Shown here piece after piece: positions 59,963 through 64,000 of a DNA stretch of 64,000 nucleotides. A model generated the notes under the pieces. The model made no database searches. It was not told the origin of the DNA and worked only from the letters and a program-made list of their open reading frames with translations. Positions within the stretch are counted from its first letter, which is position 1; the number at the start of each line of letters is the position of its first letter. The position numbers and the translations under genes are program-made. Source of the DNA: Halorubrum laminariae (GTDB lineage: Archaea > Halobacteriota > Halobacteria > Halobacteriales > Haloferacaceae); assembly GCF_024494655.1 (NCBI RefSeq), contig NZ_JANHDL010000011.1, forward strand, positions 32,821 to 96,820. The letters are read 5' to 3'.

Positions 59963-61009
59963 ATGAGCAATGAATCGCTTGGTAAGCGTCGTGATTTCCG
60001 GGCACTGTTTGATGAGCTTGACGGCGTAGCCCTCTGGACAGCATCCGAACCCGGGGAATTCGAGTACATCAGTGCTGGCTTCGAAGAGATCTGGGGCCTC
60101 CCACCCGAGGAAATCAAAGGCGACATGAGTAAACTGATCGAGACGATTCATCCCGAGGACCGAGATCGTGTTCGCGCAAACATCGAGGAATCAACCCGCG
60201 AACTCCGTGACACGGAGTATGAGGGTCGCGTTGTTCGCCCAGATGGTTCGGTCCGATGGACACTCAATCGGCAAGTTATGCTACGGGATGAGGCGGGCAA
60301 TGTCTCGGAGATTGTCGGTATTTCCACAGACATCACAGATCAAAAACGTCGCGAGCAAGAGCTGGAACTATTGAATCGGATCATTCGGCACGATATCCGC
60401 AACGATATGGCGGTCGTCCTCGGTTGGGCAGAAATGCTCGACGACCACGTCGACGACGAGGGCCGCGAATACCTACAGAAGATCCTCGCCAGCGGGGAAC
60501 ACGTCGTTGAACTGACCGAGGTTGCGCGTGAGTACGTGGAAACGGTCGTCTCGGATGAAGCGCTCACCGTGGAACCCGTGCCACTGCGTTCGGTCCTGGA
60601 AACCGAGCTGTCTCTTCGCGAGGAGTCCTTCCCAGAAGCAGAGTTCAGCCTGGAAAATTCGCCGCCCGACGTGGAGGTCGCTGCCAACAGTATGCTCAGT
60701 TCAGTCTTCCGGAACCTCCTCAACAACGCTGTCCAACACAACGACGCGGATACCCCTCATATCGAGGTTTCGTTTGAGGTGCGAGACGACGAGGTTGAAG
60801 TTCGAATTGCCGACAATGGCCTCGGAATTCCTGATGATCACAAAGAGACGATTTTCGGCAAAGGGGAGCGGGGACTCGGAAGCCCCGGCACGGGAATCGG
60901 TCTCTATCTTGTTGACACGCTTGTCACCGAATACGGTGGCGAGATCTGGGTAGAAGACAATAAGCCGACAGGCGCTATATTCGTTGTCCAGCTCCCACTC
61001 GCAGCGTAA
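59963..61009 (+). CDS. PAS-domain sensor histidine kinase
   Basis: A 348-residue kinase with no membrane helix. A PAS domain at about 8-120 (DFRALFDELDGVALWTASEPGEFEYISAGFEEIWG) is followed by a PAC part (IVGISTDITDQKRREQELELL). The dimerisation helix has IRHDIRNDMAVVLGWAEML (phospho-accepting His near 143). The ATPase domain has NLLNNAVQHN (N box), IADNGLGIP (G1) and GSPGTGIGLYLVD (G2). This layout is typical of haloarchaeal soluble kinases that sense a cytoplasmic cue. No response regulator is adjacent. Confidence 0.9.
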   Translation: MSNESLGKRRDFRALFDELDGVALWTASEPGEFEYISAGFEEIWGLPPEEIKGDMSKLIETIHPEDRDRVRANIEESTRELRDTEYEGRVVRPDGSVRWTLNRQVMLRDEAGNVSEIVGISTDITDQKRREQELELLNRIIRHDIRNDMAVVLGWAEMLDDHVDDEGREYLQKILASGEHVVELTEVAREYVETVVSDEALTVEPVPLRSVLETELSLREESFPEAEFSLENSPPDVEVAANSMLSSVFRNLLNNAVQHNDADTPHIEVSFEVRDDEVEVRIADNGLGIPDDHKETIFGKGERGLGSPGTGIGLYLVDTLVTEYGGEIWVEDNKPTGAIFVVQLPLAA

Positions 61010-61615
61010 CTGCATCTGCCAGCAAATCCAGTCCGATGGATTGTCCTTGGGGACTGTTAGCTGAGGGATAGCGGCACTTCGTTTCAAGGACACCGCCGGA
61101 ATAGGGTGTCGGGGTCCGGTCCCGGTACCCGTTGTTGCGTCCGAAGTTACCGAAGGTACACAGAATATCATTAACGGCTCGCCCCGCTCGCCGCTGCCGC
61201 CCTCCGCGTCGCTCGCGACCGACCATTCCGGGCGTGCGGGCGCTCTCCGCACTGCCCGCGCCCGTTCCGGGCTAAAATGGATGTGCCCTCGACGCCAGCG
61301 GGTATCCCCGTCGGTTGCGCCCCTCGCGGGCTTTCGCGTTCCAGGGCTTGGTGCCGCCTGCGCTGTCGCGCGCCACTCTGCGGCGCGCGTGCTCGGCGAC
61401 AGTCGCCCTGGACACGGACCCGCACATCGGGCCGGACACGAGCGGGCATATCGGTATCGGCACACCTCTGCACTGACTACGTCGCCGGTGGTTCTTTTGC
61501 GCCTGCAATGGGTGCAGGCGCGAAGCGATCGTACCTGCATGGTAATACAGGTGATTTCTGATGGAACAACGCCACCAGCGACAGGTGTATCGTCAATCAG
61601 CGGGGGACTGGCCGG
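61010..61615. other. GC-rich repeat region after the kinase
   Basis: No gene supported. It contains the 126-bp repeat at 61175-61300. A GC-rich run from 61300 to about 61480 is strongly palindromic in places (CTGCGGCGCGCGTGC). A 21-codon frame from the ATG at 61561 ends in the next gene and is probably chance. Confidence 0.45.
61175..61300. repeat. 126-bp GC-rich repeat, second copy
   Basis: CGGCTCGCCCCGCTCGCCGC through GCCAGCG, nearly identical to 42161-42287: two small differences are visible, a changed CCGCTGCCG near 61195 and ACTGCC for ACCGCC near 61252. The central GGGCTAAAATGGATGTGCCC is conserved exactly. Confidence 0.8.
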
Positions 61616-61792
61616 ATGTCCGTTGATCTTAACGAGATCGAGGAGACTGAAGTCGAACTGGAAGACTGGCTGGTCGGCCAAGCCGAATCCGGCGTTCCCG
61701 AAGTCGTCCTCATCGGGCTCCTTCGTGACTACGCTGACGACATCGAGCATCTCGGCTATGTCCCGCGGATGTGGGGCCACAGCGACCGATGA
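61616..61792 (+). CDS. Small acidic hypothetical protein
   Basis: A 58-residue protein, MSVDLNEIEETEVELEDWLV, then ESGVPEVVLIGLLRDYADDIEHLGYVPRMWGH. Predicted helical, acidic, with no cysteine. The HLGYVPRMWG end is distinctive. It lies alone between the repeat region and the second tnpB-like gene. It is a plausible haloarchaeal plasmid protein, but no function can be proposed. Confidence 0.5.
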   Translation: MSVDLNEIEETEVELEDWLVGQAESGVPEVVLIGLLRDYADDIEHLGYVPRMWGHSDR

Positions 61793-61989
61793 TGTGACCC
61801 CAACTCGACTTGCTGGTGTTGGTTTTTCGCGCCCCGAACGGGCGAGGCGCGACGTGATCGTGCCTTCACCAGAGAGGAATTGAAAATGAGACGACGTTGC
61901 CAGACCAAATCCGACAGTAGTTTTTCGAGAATCGTGCAGTCAACTGGAATCGGCGAAGGCGTGCCCTGGATGCAATATCGTTCAGAGTC

Positions 61990-63231
61990 ATGAAACGAAC
62001 GAATACGTTCGATATCGCTCCCGACTCTGAAACAACAGAAGAGATCCTTACGCGAGTGCTGGACGCGTCGGCAAGCCTCTGGAATAAACTTACCTACGAC
62101 CGCCGCCAGCAGTTCTTCGACGGCGAAAGTGTCTGGGAGTGCGATGGCTACTACGACGAGTACGTCGACGTGCTAAGCGGAGCGACGACCCAACAGATCG
62201 CTCGTGTGAACGATACTGCGTGGCGCTCCTTCTTCGAGCTTCTCGACGATCCTGAGTACGATCCGAGTCCCCCTGGCTACTGGGGGAATCAAGACGATGG
62301 CCGGGAGCTCCGAACCTACATTCGAAACGATTCGTACACCATTCAGTGGAATAGGCGGTCCCGACTGGAAATCCGCATCGGCATGGGTCTCAAAGACGAG
62401 TACGGGTACGGAATGTACGAACGTCTCCGGTTGCCGGTTCGGGGCAATCCGAAGTGGCGTGGAGACAGTGGTCGACTCGAAATCTCGTACGACTCGGTCG
62501 AAGAAACGTACCGTGTGCATCAATCCGTAACCATCGACGATGTCGAGGAGAGCAGATCAGATGGCTCCGAGGCCGCTGCACTCGATCTCGGTGCGAACGT
62601 ACTCGTTGCCTGTACGACAACAGCCGGTGAGCAGTATCTCTACAGTGGCCACCACCCATTCGGGCAGTTTCGAGAGACGACTAACGCTATCGCCAGCGCT
62701 CAAGCGAAACTCCCTGATGGACAACACACGAGTCAACGAATCAAACGGCTCTATCGCAAACGCTCGCGGCGACGTGACCACGCAGTGAACGCACTCCTTC
62801 GGGACTTAGTCGAGCGTTTAGAGGCGGCTGGTGTCTCAACGCTCTACCACGGCGATCTCACCGGCGTTCTCGGTGAGTACTGGTCGGTGGAGGCGAACCT
62901 CAAGGCACGGTCGTTCTGGGCTCACCGACAGTGTATCGCTCGACTCGAATCCGTCTGTGAAGAGTACGGCATCGACGTGGAAGCACTCTCGGAGGCGTGG
63001 ACGTCCCAAACGTGTCCAGACTGCGGTGAGCGAGAACGAACGCGTCGCCATCGAGAGACGCTTACTTGCCCGTGTGGTTTCGACGGCCATGCGGATCTCG
63101 TTGCGTCAAGAACATTGCTCGAACGGGCGACGGACAAACCAGTCAGGCCGACGGCACGGCCCGTGCGGTTCCAGTGGGACGATCACCAGTGGTATCCTGT
63201 CGAGGGAGCCACAGTGACGCCCAACGAATAG
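61990..63231 (+). CDS. TnpB-like protein lacking the RuvC-II glutamate
   Basis: A 413-residue IS200/IS605 OrfB-like protein. The first RuvC Asp is present (AALDLGANVLVA, near 199), as is the third-motif Asp (CGFDGHADLVASRTLL, near 367) and the zinc ribbon (CPDCGE with CPCGF, about 342-362). The second motif, normally V-x-E-D-L, reads STLYHGDLTGVL (near 285), with Gly in place of Glu. I recall haloarchaeal relatives with Y-V-G-D-L-T there, so the change may define a clade. Cleavage may be lost or altered while RNA-guided binding remains. No hairpin end as clear as at 59874 was found after it. Confidence 0.82.
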   Translation: MKRTNTFDIAPDSETTEEILTRVLDASASLWNKLTYDRRQQFFDGESVWECDGYYDEYVDVLSGATTQQIARVNDTAWRSFFELLDDPEYDPSPPGYWGNQDDGRELRTYIRNDSYTIQWNRRSRLEIRIGMGLKDEYGYGMYERLRLPVRGNPKWRGDSGRLEISYDSVEETYRVHQSVTIDDVEESRSDGSEAAALDLGANVLVACTTTAGEQYLYSGHHPFGQFRETTNAIASAQAKLPDGQHTSQRIKRLYRKRSRRRDHAVNALLRDLVERLEAAGVSTLYHGDLTGVLGEYWSVEANLKARSFWAHRQCIARLESVCEEYGIDVEALSEAWTSQTCPDCGERERTRRHRETLTCPCGFDGHADLVASRTLLERATDKPVRPTARPVRFQWDDHQWYPVEGATVTPNE

Positions 63232-63379
63232 CGCACAGACCCGCGAGGTGCCGCCGTAGCGTCCTCAACGCTAGCGAGCGGACGCTCCTATCTGTGGAGT
63301 GGATGTCGACCCGCTGGTCGCTTGCTTTTCGCATACCGACTCATTCAGAAACTACGAGGGTCATGCCTTCATTCGTAAG

Positions 63380-63873
63380 CTACCAATCTATACCCTCTAA
63401 TTCATCCTTTATGCACTCCTGCAGGCTACTCTCCGCGGGAGGGTTGAAATTCGAATAGTGGTTCAACCAGATGATCGGATATCGATCCAATACGTACGTC
63501 TCACCAGATGGGATATCATCAGCTGACTCGTCTTCTATCACCGATAAGATATCTACTACCGCTCTCAGGGAAGCTTCGCCAAAAACAATGATTAACGCTG
63601 GATCAACTGTATCGATTTCCTCCTGTAGGTATGGTTTCCAAGCCGAGATCGATCTTCCATTGAGGTCAAAAGGATCAAATCCATCACCGATTACTTCCTC
63701 AGATTCATCGAATCTCCCGTCTTTTTGAAGAGTGGTATAATATATCTCTTCTGCATCACATTCTGCAGTTTCCGCTATTCCACATAAAACGTCCCAAACG
63801 CCATCCAAATTACCATCCCTCACGAGAGAGGTATTGAAGTCTCTGAGATCCTCCAAAGACCACTCAGTAATGT
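63380..63873 (-). pseudogene. Uracil-DNA-glycosylase-like protein, N-terminus removed by an IS
   Basis: The frame is open from the IS end and reads EWSLEDLRDFNTSLVRDG, then SAWKPYLQEEIDTVDPALIIVFGEASLRAVV and PIIWLNHYSNFNPPAESSLQECIKDELE. The latter parts resemble the C-terminal half of the uracil-DNA-glycosylase superfamily (K-P-x-L ... P-x-x-I-V-x-F-G, then H-x-S/N). The first half would be beyond the IS at 63873. A TTG at 63856 could start a 158-residue product. AT-richer than its neighbours. Confidence 0.55.
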
Positions 63874-64000
63874 TCAGTACCTCACAAAGCGTCTACGGCT
63901 AACTGCTTCTGACGGGTGGGTTCACTGCTGAAACGGGGGTTGGACCGGCGGTTGATGTCCATTCACAGTGAGCGATGTCACGAAGCTGTCGAAGTCGGCG
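63873..64000. mobile_element. Left end of an IS related to the 4760-7739 element
   Basis: TTCAGTACCTCACAAAGC at 63873-63890 is identical to the end at 4760-4777, and the next 25 bases are also alike (ACTGCTTCTGA against ACTGTTTCTGA). The rest of the element lies beyond the window. Confidence 0.75.

Noticed and set aside
61175..61300. A conserved peptide encoded antisense in the 126-bp repeat (WRRGHIHFSPERARAV at both loci)
   Set aside because: The conservation is at the DNA level and is the same in all frames. The frames have no shared start or stop, and flanking parts do not match.
1..64000. CRISPR arrays, tRNA and rRNA genes
   Set aside because: No regularly spaced 25-40 bp direct repeats were found, and no tRNA or rRNA gene was recognised on reading either strand. 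A covariance-model scan was not possible.

Overview
The window comes from a haloarchaeon (class Halobacteria). It encodes an acidic proteome, archaeal TFB and Orc1/Cdc6 proteins, Agl-type nucleotide-sugar enzymes, a HalOD1-like domain, haloarchaeal IS families, and TATA boxes about 26-30 bases ahead of leaderless start codons. No tRNA, rRNA or CRISPR array was recognised.

Positions 1-24205 form a surface-glycan (N-glycan or exopolysaccharide) island. It holds a GT2 transferase, three GT4 transferases, a sulfatase-like enzyme, a type I phosphodiesterase, a polysaccharide deacetylase, a lipid-linked-sugar flippase, a methyltransferase, a large membrane glycan protein, an epimerase, and a divergent pair made of a sugar nucleotidyltransferase (AglF-like) and a UDP-glucose 6-dehydrogenase (AglM-like). 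Genes at about 840-18200 are visibly AT-richer than the flanks. Transposition and decay are heavy: a three-level nested IS lies at 4760-7739, and remnants of further sulfatase, phosphodiesterase, nucleotidyltransferase and 2H-phosphodiesterase genes lie between 14.7 and 22 kb.

Positions 24252-40081 are a plasmid or integrative-element backbone. They carry an operon of membrane and secreted proteins with VirB3/VirB4-like and TraD/VirD4-like ATPases (24435-36472), an array of TGTTCCACCCA repeats, an AEP/NrS-1-like primase, and an orc1/cdc6 gene flanked by four ORB-like repeats (likely origin). The coupling-type ATPase has a nuclease-like domain and a phage-primase-type winged helix at its C-terminus. 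No relaxase or integrase was seen.

Positions 40141-57989 are a dense accessory zone of small modules: three VapBC-like pairs, a MazF-like pair, a Doc/Fic unit, three pairs of a winged helix with a small His-motif protein, zinc-ribbon proteins, a CAAX-type protease and an orphan TFB. A 41-42 bp inverted repeat (TTAACCAACR, 21-22 variable bases, YGTTGGTTAA, written for the commonest arms) occurs five times and falls between modules from the start of the backbone to 54.6 kb.

Positions 58000-64000 are rich in repeats and transposons. They hold an intact TnpB with a DUF2080-type partner, a PAS histidine kinase, a second TnpB-like protein apparently lacking the RuvC-II glutamate, and a uracil-DNA-glycosylase-like gene cut by an IS whose end matches that of the element at 4760.
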